Notes under the pieces: model-generated | What the model was told of the DNA's origin: nothing | The model's input: only the letters and a program-made list of their open reading frames with translations | The model's database searches: none | Assembly (NCBI RefSeq): GCF_001423745.1 | Contig: NZ_LMPC01000026.1 | Coordinates: 1,250 to 65,249 of the forward strand | Reading direction: 5' to 3' | DNA from: Arthrobacter sp. Leaf337 | GTDB lineage: Bacteria > Actinomycetota > Actinomycetes > Actinomycetales > Micrococcaceae | Length of the DNA: 64,000 nt | Translations under genes and position numbers: made by a program | Shown: positions 53,701 through 60,947 of the stretch, one piece after another | Position numbering within the stretch: position 1 is the stretch's first letter | Layout: every line of letters begins with the position of its first letter

Positions 53701-54399
53701 CTCGACCCGGATGGGATGGTCCTCGGTGGGCGGGAAGACGTCCAGCATGCCGCCGCGGACGGCGAATTCGCCGCGGCGGGACACCATGTCAACCCGGGCG
53801 TAGGCGGCGTCGGCCAGGCTCTTGACGACGCTGCTGAAGGGAGCCTCCTGGCCGACCTTCAGGGTCACGGGAACCAGGTCGCCCAGGCCGGCCACGATCG
53901 GCTGCACCACGGCGCGGACGGGAGCCACCACCACGCGGAGCGGTCCTCCCGAGGCCGTGCCCGGGTGGGCCAGCCGGCGGAGCACCGAAAGCCTGCGGCC
54001 CACGGTGTCCGAGCGCGGGGACAGCCGTTCGTGCGGGAGGGTCTCCCAGCTGGGGAACTCGGCCACGGAATCGGCCGGCAGGAAGGCCCGCAGCGCCGCG
54101 GTGAGGTCCTCCGCCTCACGTCCGGTGGCAGTGACGGCCAGGACTAGGGGCGCGCCGGGCGGTGTGCCGGCGGCTGCTTGCGTGGCCGCACGCGAAGCGC
54201 CGGCGGCGGCGTGCAGGGCTGCGAGGCCGTCCGACATTTCCGCCAGCAGCGCCGCGCGGAGGCCTGCCGGCGCGCTGATCTGGTAATCCTCGCTGCGGGT
54301 TCCGAAACCCCGGGACGCTTCAGCCTGCACGCGGGCAAACGTTGTGTCTCCGGCGAGCGCGCGGCGAAGGCCTGTGAGTGACGGGCCGTTGAGGCTCAT
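50707..54399 (-). CDS. mfd: Transcription-repair coupling factor
   Basis: ATP-dependent translocase that removes RNA polymerase stalled at lesions and recruits UvrA. The 1230-residue protein has the UvrB-like N-terminal domains (SWETLPHERLSPRSDTVGRRL; GMLDVFPPTEDHPIRVEFFGDEVD), the RNA-polymerase-interaction domain (GDSVVHEQHGIGRFVEL), the helicase motor (Walker A SGDVGYGKTEIAVRA, DEEQRFGVEHKE, ATPIPRTLEMSL, QLRGRVGRGRERAYAYFLY) and the C-terminal TRCF domain. The start at 54399 gives MSLNGPSLTGLRRAL, with AGGAG upstream; the frame is open further upstream without family resemblance. Confidence 0.96.
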   Translation of the reverse strand: MSLNGPSLTGLRRALAGDTTFARVQAEASRGFGTRSEDYQISAPAGLRAALLAEMSDGLAALHAAAGASRAATQAAAGTPPGAPLVLAVTATGREAEDLTAALRAFLPADSVAEFPSWETLPHERLSPRSDTVGRRLSVLRRLAHPGTASGGPLRVVVAPVRAVVQPIVAGLGDLVPVTLKVGQEAPFSSVVKSLADAAYARVDMVSRRGEFAVRGGMLDVFPPTEDHPIRVEFFGDEVDQMRWFAVADQRSLSSPGLHHPTELHAPPCREILITPSVMSRAATLKAQLPAAADMLEKIAGGIAVEGMESLAPVLVDAMVPFVEQLPAGSISVVIEPEKVRTRAHDLAATNEEFLEAAWSTASDGGTAPLDLSSAASAALHSASFRSLTETRTAALGQEVSWWSITSLATDEELTPDINVLNLHAREPRGYQGDVAEMMEFIGSHVRDQWRLVVVTEGPGPAQRLAELFHDNDIPCARVDSLDDEPQAGIIEVTTAAVGRGFVLDGLKLGLLTEADLLGRTSAGSTKDMRRMPSKRRNAVDPLQLVAGDSVVHEQHGIGRFVELIQRKVAGGGDGVREYLVLEYAPSKRGAPGDRLFVPTDQLDQVTRYVGGDTPALSKMGGADWASTKSKARKAVKEIAGELIRLYSARMASRGYAFGPDTPWQRELEEAFPYVETPDQLTTINEVKADMEREIPMDRLISGDVGYGKTEIAVRAAFKAVQDGKQVAVLVPTTLLAQQHYETFTERFSGFPLVVKPLSRFQSGKEAKETADGVKAGSVDVVIGTHRLLSKDFGFKDLGLVIVDEEQRFGVEHKEALKKMRTNVDVLAMSATPIPRTLEMSLTGIRETSTLATPPEERHPVLTYVGPYTDKQTSAAVRRELMREGQVFFVHNRVSTIERTAAKIRELVPEARVEVAHGQMSESRLEQIIVDFWEKRFDVLVCTTIIETGLDISNANTLIVDGADKYGLSQLHQLRGRVGRGRERAYAYFLYPSEKPLGEVALERLKAVATHNELGAGMQLAMKDLEIRGAGNLLGGEQSGHIQGVGFDLYIRLVGEAVADFRGEAEEKAAEMKIELPVNAHLPHDYVPGERLRLEAYRKLASALTNEAIDEVLAELVDRYGEPPLPAQNLIAVARFRVGAREAGLSDVALQGNFIKFSPAQLPESKTMRLNRMYPGAQSKPALDAVLIPKPKTAKIGGRDLQDAEILEWANGVIRNIFADAAVSATPAVK

Positions 54400-54596
54400 G
54401 GCAGAAGCTCCTGAAATGATCACGGGAAAGCAGGCAACACGAAAACCCGAAATTCGCGAGAATCCCGGGTCTTCCCAGCCTACCGCGACGGCGGAGCGGT
54501 GAGTACGCTCCTGCGGAAGTCCGGCGATGCAGCCGGACCCGATTGCTAAGCTGGCTGTGCATCGACGCACTCCGCTTTCGTTCCAAGGAGATCCAC

Positions 54597-56093
54597 ATGA
54601 ACGGCATCCCGAAAACCGTGCTTGTCACCGGCGCCACCGGCTATATCGGCGGACGCCTGGTCCCCCGGCTCCTCGAGGCGGGCCACACGGTGAAAGTGGT
54701 CGTCCGGACTCCCGCCAAGATTGCCGGCGTGCCATGGCTGGATCAGGTTGAGGTCATCCAGGGCAGCCTCGACGACGGCGGCATGCTCCGGGCAGCACTG
54801 GACGGCGTCGACGTGCTCTATTACCTGGTCCATTCAATGGCAGCCGGCGCCGGCTTCGAGGCCAAAGAAAAGGCGATGGCGGAGACTGCCGCCGCGGCGG
54901 CCGCCGACGCCGGGGTGGGAAGAATCGTCTACCTCGGCGGCCTCCACCCCGAAGGTGCGAAGCTGTCAACGCACATGCGTTCCCGGGAAGCCGTCGGCAA
55001 AGTCTTCCTCGCGGGTCCGGTGGACGCCGTCGTGTTCCAGGCGGGCGTGGTGATCGGGTCCGGGTCGGCGTCGTTCGAGATGATCCGGCACCTCTCAGAG
55101 ACCCTCCCCCTCATGCCGGCCCCGAGTTGGGTCCGGAACCGGATCGAAGCGATCGCCGTCAGGGACGTCCTGTACTACCTTGTCGCAGCAGCGTCCCTGG
55201 AAGAGCACATCAACCGCACCTTCGACATCGGGTGCCGCCAGGTCCTCACCTATGCGGCCATGATGAAGGAGTACGCCGCCGAGGCCGGCCTGCCGTACCG
55301 CGTGGTGCTCGCGCTGCCCATCCCCGCACCGAAACTCGCCGGCATGTGGGTGGCCCTGACCACGCCGATTCCCCTGTCCATGTCCCTGCCGCTCGTCGAA
55401 TCGCTCCAGCACGACGCCATCTCGAGGGAACATGACATCGACGACTACATTCCGCTGCCCGAGGGCGGACTGACACCGTATCGGCGTGCCGTGTCCCTCG
55501 CCCTGGGCAAGGAACGCGACGCCCAGGTGGAAACGACGTGGGCCAGCGCCGGCGCGGACGCGGATCCGCTGCCGAGCGACCCGGAATGGGCCGGACACCG
55601 CGTGTACATGGACGAGCGAAGCTATTCCAGCCCGGTGGATCCCAAGTTCGTCTGGACCATCATTGAGGGCATCGGCGGCCGCAACGGCTGGTATTCCCTG
55701 CCGCTGGCGTGGCGGGTCCGCGGCTGGCTGGACAAGCTCACCGGAGGGGCAGGCCTGCTCCGGGGCCGCCGGCACCCGCACCTGCTCGCCGAGGGCGAAG
55801 TGGTGGACTGGTGGCGGGCTGAACGGATCGAGCGCGGCCGGCTGCTGCGGCTCCGGGCGGAGATGCGCGCCCCCGGCCGTGCGTGGCTGGAGCTGTCGGT
55901 GGAGCCGGACGGGACGGGCAGCCGCTACCGGCAGCGCGCTATCTTCTTTCCGAAGGGCCTCAGCGGCAAGCTGTACTGGCTGGCAGTCCTGCCGTTCCAC
56001 AGCGTCATTTTTCCCGCCATGTCGCACAACATCACGGCCGCTGCGCAAAAGCTGGCAGAAGCCGAATCGGAGTCCGCGGCGTCCAGCACATAG
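54597..56093 (+). CDS. NAD(P)-binding SDR-like protein with DUF2867 domain
   Basis: A 498-residue two-part protein. The N-terminal about 290 residues are an atypical/extended SDR (NmrA-like) with TVLVTGATGYIGGRLVPRLLEAG and LYYLVHSMA. The C-terminal about 150 residues are DUF2867 (WTIIEGIGGRNGWYSLPLAWRVRGWLD, GEVVDWWRAERIERGRLLRLRAEM, FFPKGLSGKLYWLAVLPFH). The role is unknown; related proteins are called NAD(P)H-binding or nucleoside-diphosphate-sugar epimerase. ATG at 54597 follows AAGGAG. It is divergent from mfd and 53 bp ahead of a DUF2505 gene. Confidence 0.85.
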   Translation: MNGIPKTVLVTGATGYIGGRLVPRLLEAGHTVKVVVRTPAKIAGVPWLDQVEVIQGSLDDGGMLRAALDGVDVLYYLVHSMAAGAGFEAKEKAMAETAAAAAADAGVGRIVYLGGLHPEGAKLSTHMRSREAVGKVFLAGPVDAVVFQAGVVIGSGSASFEMIRHLSETLPLMPAPSWVRNRIEAIAVRDVLYYLVAAASLEEHINRTFDIGCRQVLTYAAMMKEYAAEAGLPYRVVLALPIPAPKLAGMWVALTTPIPLSMSLPLVESLQHDAISREHDIDDYIPLPEGGLTPYRRAVSLALGKERDAQVETTWASAGADADPLPSDPEWAGHRVYMDERSYSSPVDPKFVWTIIEGIGGRNGWYSLPLAWRVRGWLDKLTGGAGLLRGRRHPHLLAEGEVVDWWRAERIERGRLLRLRAEMRAPGRAWLELSVEPDGTGSRYRQRAIFFPKGLSGKLYWLAVLPFHSVIFPAMSHNITAAAQKLAEAESESAASST

Positions 56094-56146
56094 GATGTGG
56101 GAGGCAAAAAACCGATGCCCCATACCCCCAACCCAATGGAGGAACA

Positions 56147-56644
56147 ATGGCACTGAGTGCTTCCACCACCCTGCCCCACAGCGTCGACCGCGTGACCGCT
56201 GTGTTCGCCAACGAAGACTTCCAGCGCCACACCAGTGAACTGGTGGGCGGAACCCTTGAATCGTTCAAGGTCGACGGCGATCTTGCCGGGGCTTTCAGCA
56301 CCACCTCGGTGCGCACCCTGCCCACCACCCGCCTGCCGGAGATTGCCCGCAAGTTCGTGGGCGACAGCCTGAAGGTAACCCAGTTGGAGACGTGGGAAGC
56401 CCCCGCCGCCGACGGCTCCCGGCAGAGCAGCATCAGCCTGAAGATCGCTGGTGCCCCCTTGGACGTCAGCGCCGTGCAGCGGCTTGTCGCCGACGGCGGC
56501 GGCACCCGCGTCGAGCTCGAAGGCAATGTGACGTCTTCTGTTCCGTTCCTGGGCAGCAAGATTGCCGATGCTGCCGAGCCCATGGTGGGCAAGGCCCTGA
56601 ACATCCAGTCCCAGCAGGCGCAGGCCTGGCTGGAAAGCCACTAA
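56147..56644 (+). CDS. DUF2505 family protein
   Basis: A 165-residue protein of the DUF2505 family, related to START/polyketide-cyclase lipid-binding folds. It begins LSASTTLPHSVDRVTAVFANEDFQRH and ends with GNVTSSVPFLGSKIADAAEPMVGKALNIQSQQAQAWL, where the amphipathic C-terminal helix is typical. A hydrophobic-ligand-binding role is inferred from the fold; no biochemical function is known. ATGGAGGAACA precedes the start. It is followed 4 bp later by a small membrane protein gene. Confidence 0.85.
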   Translation: MALSASTTLPHSVDRVTAVFANEDFQRHTSELVGGTLESFKVDGDLAGAFSTTSVRTLPTTRLPEIARKFVGDSLKVTQLETWEAPAADGSRQSSISLKIAGAPLDVSAVQRLVADGGGTRVELEGNVTSSVPFLGSKIADAAEPMVGKALNIQSQQAQAWLESH

Positions 56645-56648
56645 TCCC

Positions 56649-56870
56649 GTGCAGCTTCCCGTTGCCCTCGCCTGGGTCCTGATTATTGCCGGCGTCTGGT
56701 CACTGGTGGTCTGGCCCCAGTTCCTCAAAAGGGTGATGAAGGATCCGCGGGCCCGTGACGCGACCGGCAAGGCGACCAGGTTCCTCACGGTGCACGTGGT
56801 CCTGGTGTCCGTTTCGATGGTGCTTGGCGCCGCTACGGCGGCGATCGGCATCGCCGGCCTCGTCGGCTAG
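56649..56870 (+). CDS. SCO4848-type small membrane protein
   Basis: A 73-residue protein with two membrane helices (about 4-22 and 46-70), separated by FLKRVMKDPRARDATGKATRF, which is the conserved basic loop of this actinobacterial family. GTG start 4 bp after the DUF2505 gene. The function is unknown. A very stable hairpin follows at 56885-56923. Confidence 0.8.
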   Translation: MQLPVALAWVLIIAGVWSLVVWPQFLKRVMKDPRARDATGKATRFLTVHVVLVSVSMVLGAATAAIGIAGLVG

Positions 56871-56884
56871 CGAACCGGCTGTTT

Positions 56885-56923
56885 CGTTCCTTCCGGCCGG
56901 CGCCCTGCCGGCCGGAAGGAACG
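56885..56923. terminator. Perfect 17-bp hairpin between convergent genes
   Basis: Arms 56885-56901 and 56907-56923 are perfectly complementary around a 5-nt loop. The position between SCO4848-type and glycosyltransferase genes fits a bidirectional terminator, although no T-tract follows. Confidence 0.78.
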
Positions 56924-56925
56924 GC

Positions 56926-57909
56926 CTAAACCTGCCTGCGCGACTTCCAAAGCCGCGCGGCGACGCGCGCCGGCCTGCCGACGAACTCGAAGACGCTGGT
57001 CCGGCGGACCACTGTCTCTTCCAGGGCTGAAACCCGCCGGCTGAGGTCCTCCAAGGTAGAGACAACCCGGTCGGCCAGAACCCGCGCCTCGGCCGCGGCT
57101 TCCTCCTGCTGCCCGCTCAGCTGGGCCAGGTACAGCAGGTACCCCACTCCCGTCTTCCCGGCCTCGCGGCGCAGGAAAGCATCCCGCACCAGGCTGTCGA
57201 ACTTCGCGTGTTCGGCGGCGGCGGCAATGACGCTGTTCCCCATGTCGCCGCTGGCTTCGGGGCGCTGGCACCAGAAGGCCAGGGGCTCGTCGTCGAGCAG
57301 TTCCATCGGATACGCCTGGAGGAACCGCAGGTAGAACTCCCAGTCCCCCACGACGTCGAGTTCCTCGTTGTAGAATCCGATGTGGTCATGGACGGACCGG
57401 CGGTACAGGAAGGAAATGGGGACGATCCGGTTGATCCGCAGCATGTCTGTCAGCGTGATGGCCTGAAGATCCGGCCAGTACGCGAAGGAGCCCGTCTCCA
57501 CGATCGCGCCGTCACGGACTTCCTCGTACACCACATTCGTCCTGACGGCGACACCCTGCGCGGCGGCTTTCCCGTCCAGCAGCCCCACTGTCTTGAGCAG
57601 GAAATCCGGATGCCACCGGTCGTCGTCGTCATGCACGGCGATGTACTCAGACGTTGCGGCCGCAATGCCTGCGTTGCTGGCTGCTTCCATGCCTTTGCTC
57701 TGCGGGTGGTGGATGACGTTCAGTTTCCCCGCGGGAAGGTGACGGTACCCGTCCGCCAGCGCGTCAACCGGCGCCGGGTCCCCGCCGTCGTTGACCACCA
57801 CGATGGAGAAATCCTGGTACGACTGGCCCAGGATGTTTTCCAGGGCACGGTTCAGCAGGACGGGCCGGTTCTTGGTCCGGACCACCACCGTCACTCGGCC
57901 GCTGGCCAT
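56926..57909 (-). CDS. Family 2 glycosyltransferase
   Basis: A 327-residue GT-A fold glycosyltransferase, cytosolic, for assembly of a cell-surface polysaccharide. VTVVVRTKNRPVLLNRALENIL (6-27) is the GT2 start, VVVNDGGDP follows, and HDDDDRWHPDFL carries the DxD nucleotide-sugar/metal motif. The C-terminal about 60 residues (LEDLSRRVSALEETVV) form a coiled coil and end in a basic amphipathic tail (ARVAARLWKSRRQV), probably for membrane or partner contact. The start overlaps the pyruvyltransferase stop (ATGA), so the pair is cotranscribed. Confidence 0.87.
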   Translation of the reverse strand: MASGRVTVVVRTKNRPVLLNRALENILGQSYQDFSIVVVNDGGDPAPVDALADGYRHLPAGKLNVIHHPQSKGMEAASNAGIAAATSEYIAVHDDDDRWHPDFLLKTVGLLDGKAAAQGVAVRTNVVYEEVRDGAIVETGSFAYWPDLQAITLTDMLRINRIVPISFLYRRSVHDHIGFYNEELDVVGDWEFYLRFLQAYPMELLDDEPLAFWCQRPEASGDMGNSVIAAAAEHAKFDSLVRDAFLRREAGKTGVGYLLYLAQLSGQQEEAAAEARVLADRVVSTLEDLSRRVSALEETVVRRTSVFEFVGRPARVAARLWKSRRQV

Positions 57910-59432
57910 CAGTGCTTCCTTCCGGTCAGCCGGCGCGCAATGTCCGCGCCGCGGCCCAATAGTTTCGCTGTTTTGAAAGTCCGTGACTGCAGGATTCTGT
58001 CCTTTTCCCGTATTGCTTCATCCCGTTCGCGGATGAGCACATCGCGTTGGGACCGTACATCGTCCCACTCCGTCCACTGCCGTCCGATCCCCAGGCTCAG
58101 GGTGCGGAACAATTCCCGCTGTTCCGAGGCCTGGCGGGACCAGGGTTCCACCGCGCGAAGGGGCGGTGCGTCTTCAAGCCCCGCGTAGCTGCCCGCGCCG
58201 CCACGCAGTACAGCCGCCACGGCGTCCCACCATGTCGCCTGGGAGCGCTCGAATCCGGGCCGCAGCCCGTCCAGGTGGCGGCGGATCTCGTCGCGCCGGC
58301 TCCAGGCCTCAACCACCGCTTCGTCCACGCCGCCCGGGGAAAGGCTTGGCTGCGGAAGGGACCAATCGCCCAGCCCCCAGTTCCCGAGTGCACCGGCAAG
58401 GCGGATATCGGAGTAGGCGTCGTTGGCCAGGGCGACAACCGGCACGCCGGCCGCCAGGCCGAAGACGGCCGGGTGGTAGCGGTTCGTGATCACCAGGGCG
58501 GCGGCTGCAGTCACGGCTGCTGCCGTGCGGACCGGCAGCACTGGCAGCATTGCCAGCCGTCCCGAGCGCGAGTGCGCCAGCACGGTGCGGTGGGATTCGT
58601 GGTCTGCCCCGTTGTCCGCAGACTCCAGGGTTCCCATGTGCGGCAGCAGGTACACCGGAAGTCCCGTGAGCTGTGCCGCACGGTCCAGCACGGCCGCGAA
58701 CCCTGCCAGCGTGCGGGTTCCCTCGCGCCAGGCATCGGGGCCCACTGTGGCGGCTATGTAGCCGTCCGCCGGAAGGTCCGGAAGGCCGGGAAGGCCGGGA
58801 AGGCCACTGTCCTGAAGACCGCCGTCCGCCTGGGTCTGCAGGAAGCTGCCGTCGTCAAGGACGCGGACAAGCTTTTCCGAGCCGAGGCCCAATTCAAATC
58901 CGAGCGCGTAGGAAGCAGGTTCGCGGGCCCCGATCAGCGCCGCGCTGTCGAGGAGCTCGTGCAGTACCTTCCGATCCTGAGGCAGCAGGGTGGGGCCGAA
59001 CGTCTGTCCGCTCACCACCAGCGGCTTGCCAAGTTCCCTGGCGATAATGCCGACGGCGGCCCGTTCGTATAGAAGCCAGCCGTAGAGGGAGTTCATATTG
59101 CCGCCGCCCGCGATCAATACGCCGTCGGACGTCGACACTTCCTCGATGACGCCCCACACCGGGTCGCCGACCGGGAGCGCGGCGCGGTCGCCTGTCGCGG
59201 CCCGGCGGATGCGCTCCAGGTGAGCGCTCCGTTCCTCGGGCGGCCACGGAAATTCAAGGGTTGGTATGGCGCGGGTGCCATAAAGTGCTGCGGTCTGCGC
59301 CGGGTCACGGGACAACAGCACAACTGATGCCCCGGTCCGCGGCAGAAGTTCATCCACTGCGGCCAGTGCCATGGCCTCATCGCCGACGTGATACGCACCC
59401 TGGCCCAGATCGCCCTGCACCACGAACTTCAC
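57909..59432 (-). CDS. Polysaccharide pyruvyl transferase family protein
   Basis: A 507-residue enzyme of the CsaB/WcaK family that transfers pyruvate from phosphoenolpyruvate to a sugar of a surface glycan, forming a ketal. Typical parts are KFVVQGDLGQGAYHVGDEAMALAAVDEL at the start, VLIAGGGNMNSLYGWLLYERAAVGIIARELGKPLVVSGQTFGP, LIGAREPASYALG, and VITNRYHPAVFGLAAGVPVVALANDAYSDIRLAGALGNWG. The last about 60 residues are a charged coiled coil plus a basic tail similar to that of the GT2 partner. GTG at 59432 (GAGGA upstream) is preferred over an ATG at 59564, because the family motif then begins at residue 1. Confidence 0.85.
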   Translation of the reverse strand: MKFVVQGDLGQGAYHVGDEAMALAAVDELLPRTGASVVLLSRDPAQTAALYGTRAIPTLEFPWPPEERSAHLERIRRAATGDRAALPVGDPVWGVIEEVSTSDGVLIAGGGNMNSLYGWLLYERAAVGIIARELGKPLVVSGQTFGPTLLPQDRKVLHELLDSAALIGAREPASYALGFELGLGSEKLVRVLDDGSFLQTQADGGLQDSGLPGLPGLPDLPADGYIAATVGPDAWREGTRTLAGFAAVLDRAAQLTGLPVYLLPHMGTLESADNGADHESHRTVLAHSRSGRLAMLPVLPVRTAAAVTAAAALVITNRYHPAVFGLAAGVPVVALANDAYSDIRLAGALGNWGLGDWSLPQPSLSPGGVDEAVVEAWSRRDEIRRHLDGLRPGFERSQATWWDAVAAVLRGGAGSYAGLEDAPPLRAVEPWSRQASEQRELFRTLSLGIGRQWTEWDDVRSQRDVLIRERDEAIREKDRILQSRTFKTAKLLGRGADIARRLTGRKH

Positions 59433-59666
59433 TTGACGGTCCTCTTCCACTACTTGTCTGATGACGCAGCCGGAGACGGACCCTTTGCGGGACCGTTGGC
59501 GCGCAACCAGACTACCGTCTTTTGCGGAACCGCCCGCCCGGACTGTGGTCTCATGCGGACACAACCGGCCACCCGAGTACTCGGGATGGCAAATGGAGTA
59601 GGAGGGGGCTTAGATGAAGTGGACAACACGCTGTTATCTGAACGTGATAAGCCGTAAATTTCTGCT

Positions 59667-59798
59667 ATGGACGCGCAAGATATGGAACGGGTTTGGCACG
59701 GTAGCCACCGTAAAATCGACCGCAGAAATTGGTCGTTGTATTTCGCACTGACCCTATTGGGGCTTATCGCGTGGGTAATTGTTGTATTTCCCCACTAA
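59667..59798 (+). CDS. Tiny single-helix membrane protein (43 aa)
   Basis: Translation gives MDAQDMERVWHGSHRK, then IDRRNW, then a hydrophobic helix of about 20 residues (LYFALTLLGLIAWVIVVF) ending PH. The gene is followed 26 bp later by a terminator hairpin. There is no good Shine-Dalgarno sequence. The N-terminus shares D-x-QD-x3-V-x4-HR with the tiny ORF on the opposite strand (59906-60043). A coding role is inferred from the helix, the terminator and that similarity. Confidence 0.45.
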   Translation: MDAQDMERVWHGSHRKIDRRNWSLYFALTLLGLIAWVIVVFPH

Positions 59799-59823
59799 TC
59801 TTCTTTTTTCCGCACTTCAATCA

Positions 59824-59857
59824 AAAGCTCCGGCGGGTCCCCACCTACCGGAGCTTT
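59824..59857. terminator. Terminator between the two tiny ORFs
   Basis: Perfect 10-bp stem AAAGCTCCGG/CCGGAGCTTT (59824-59833, 59848-59857), T/A-rich on both sides (TTCTTTTTTCC before, ACTTTAA after), so it can work in both directions. Confidence 0.75.
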
Positions 59858-59905
59858 ACTTTAAGCCGGCTGATATCACCGCACCGCATGATCACCGGAG
59901 CGGTG

Positions 59906-60043
59906 TTACCGGACGAAATCGGAGAAGCCGGCCATAATGGTCAGCACCGTGAGCACCACGAGAGCTAACACGCAGACTATTTCTGCCCTGTGAATCCTGT
60001 GCTGCGTTTGCCGCACTTCAATGTCGTCCTGGCTATCAACCAT
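59906..60043 (-). CDS. Tiny single-helix membrane protein (45 aa), opposite strand
   Basis: Translation gives MVDSQDDIEVRQTQHRIHRA, then a hydrophobic helix (EIVCVLALVVLTVLTIMAGF) and SDFVR. It is convergent with the tiny ORF at 59667-59798, and the N-terminal pattern D-x-QD-x3-V-x4-HR has the same spacing, which suggests a paralogous pair. A GGAGGGG lies too far upstream (about 17 nt) to be a normal ribosome site. The rest of 59433-60240 shows no gene that I can support. Confidence 0.45.
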   Translation of the reverse strand: MVDSQDDIEVRQTQHRIHRAEIVCVLALVVLTVLTIMAGFSDFVR

Positions 60044-60185
60044 ATTTAGAGGCTACTGGCCCCTCCGGCATGCCACTAGAGTAGTCACTACTCGTCTTTA
60101 TCCCCATTGCCGTGCGCTCTTCACATCAAGCTCACCATGCCATAAAGTGGCAGTAAGATCGGCGATCGGCTCAGCGACGTTTGTC

Positions 60186-60223
60186 TCAGGATTGAAGTAC
60201 GTCCTCAGGATTGAACTACGTCC
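60186..60223. repeat. Tandem 19-bp direct repeat
   Basis: TCAGGATTGAAGTACGTCC (60186-60204) is immediately repeated with one mismatch (60205-60223), 18 bp before the HTH gene start. It is a recent duplication or a doubled regulator site. Confidence 0.85.
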
Positions 60224-60240
60224 CAGGAGAGCTGAGAACA

Positions 60241-60465
60241 GTGGCCGCTGAAGGATTTTCAAATACCCGTTTCCTCACAGTTTCCGAGGTCGCAGAAGTC
60301 ATGCGGCTGTCCCGGATGACCGTGTACCGGCTCGTCAAAGCGCACGACCTCCCGGCCGTCCGTTTCGGCCGCTCCTACAGGGTCCCGGAGCACGCGATCG
60401 AAGACTATGTGCAGCACCATTCAACGCTCGCGGACGACGAGCATCCGGAAGCCGGCAAGACCTAG
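60241..60465 (+). CDS. Excisionase-type helix-turn-helix DNA-binding protein
   Basis: A 74-residue protein with a MerR/excisionase-type winged helix: FLTVSEVAEVMRLSRMTVYRLVKAHDLPAVRFGRSYRVPEHAIEDYV. It has no partner integrase and the same small protein is widespread in actinobacteria as a single chromosomal gene, so it is more likely a BldC-like regulator than a phage excisionase. GTG at 60241 is chosen; GGAG lies 13 nt upstream, so the start is not certain. Its TAG stop and the TAG stop of sufU on the other strand share the palindrome CTAG. Confidence 0.8.
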   Translation: MAAEGFSNTRFLTVSEVAEVMRLSRMTVYRLVKAHDLPAVRFGRSYRVPEHAIEDYVQHHSTLADDEHPEAGKT

Positions 60466-60947
60466 CGGCCGGAGGCTACGGCCTGCCGCAGTGCGTCCTC
60501 GGCAGCCACCCACGCCAGCATGGCGCATTTGACCCTGGCCGGATACTTCGCCACTCCCGCCAGGGCCGCCGCATCACCCAGAATCTCGTCGTCCGGCTCA
60601 AGCCGGCCGCGTGAGCGCATGAGCTCCCTGAAATGGCCGATCATTTCCTTCAGCTCATCCGGCGATGCACCTTCGGACAATTCGCTCAATATTGAGGCAG
60701 AGGCCATTGAGATGGCGCAACCGTCGCCATGCCAGTGGATGCCTTTCACCGTTGGCTGGCTTCCTGCCGCTTCGAGCTCCAGGCGCAGCGTAATTTCGTC
60801 ACCACAGACCGGGTTCAGCTGATGGCACTGTCCCACGCCCGGCTGGTGAGGCATTGACGTGGCCTCGTCAGCCGTCAGGTCGGACCCGCTGCGGGACTTC
60901 GCGTGCTCCAGGATCAGCTGCTGGTACATCGCATCAAGTGCGCTCAT
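60462..60947 (-). CDS. sufU: SUF-type iron-sulfur scaffold/sulfur acceptor
   Basis: A 161-residue SufU: accepts persulfide sulfur from SufS in Fe-S cluster biogenesis. The zinc/sulfur cysteines are C48 (NPVCGD, with the adjacent Asp), C77 (GDGCAIS) and C141 (VKCAML). The segment between the second and third Cys is longer than in IscU, which is a SufU hallmark. It overlaps the sufS stop by 4 bp (ATGA), so the two are cotranscribed and coupled. The enzymes made here supply Fe-S clusters, e.g. to the nitrate and nitrite reductases. Confidence 0.92.
   Translation of the reverse strand: MSALDAMYQQLILEHAKSRSGSDLTADEATSMPHQPGVGQCHQLNPVCGDEITLRLELEAAGSQPTVKGIHWHGDGCAISMASASILSELSEGASPDELKEMIGHFRELMRSRGRLEPDDEILGDAAALAGVAKYPARVKCAMLAWVAAEDALRQAVASGR

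Noticed and set aside
59614..59751. A 45-codon frame with an excellent GGAGGGGG ribosome site
   Set aside because: Its translation has no membrane helix or other protein-like pattern, and it overlaps the tiny ORF at 59667 in another frame. It could at most be a coupling leader, so it is not annotated as a gene.
60241..60465. Excisionase-like HTH as a sign of a prophage or integrative element
   Set aside because: There is no integrase, attachment site or phage structural gene nearby; the protein family is a common chromosomal regulator.
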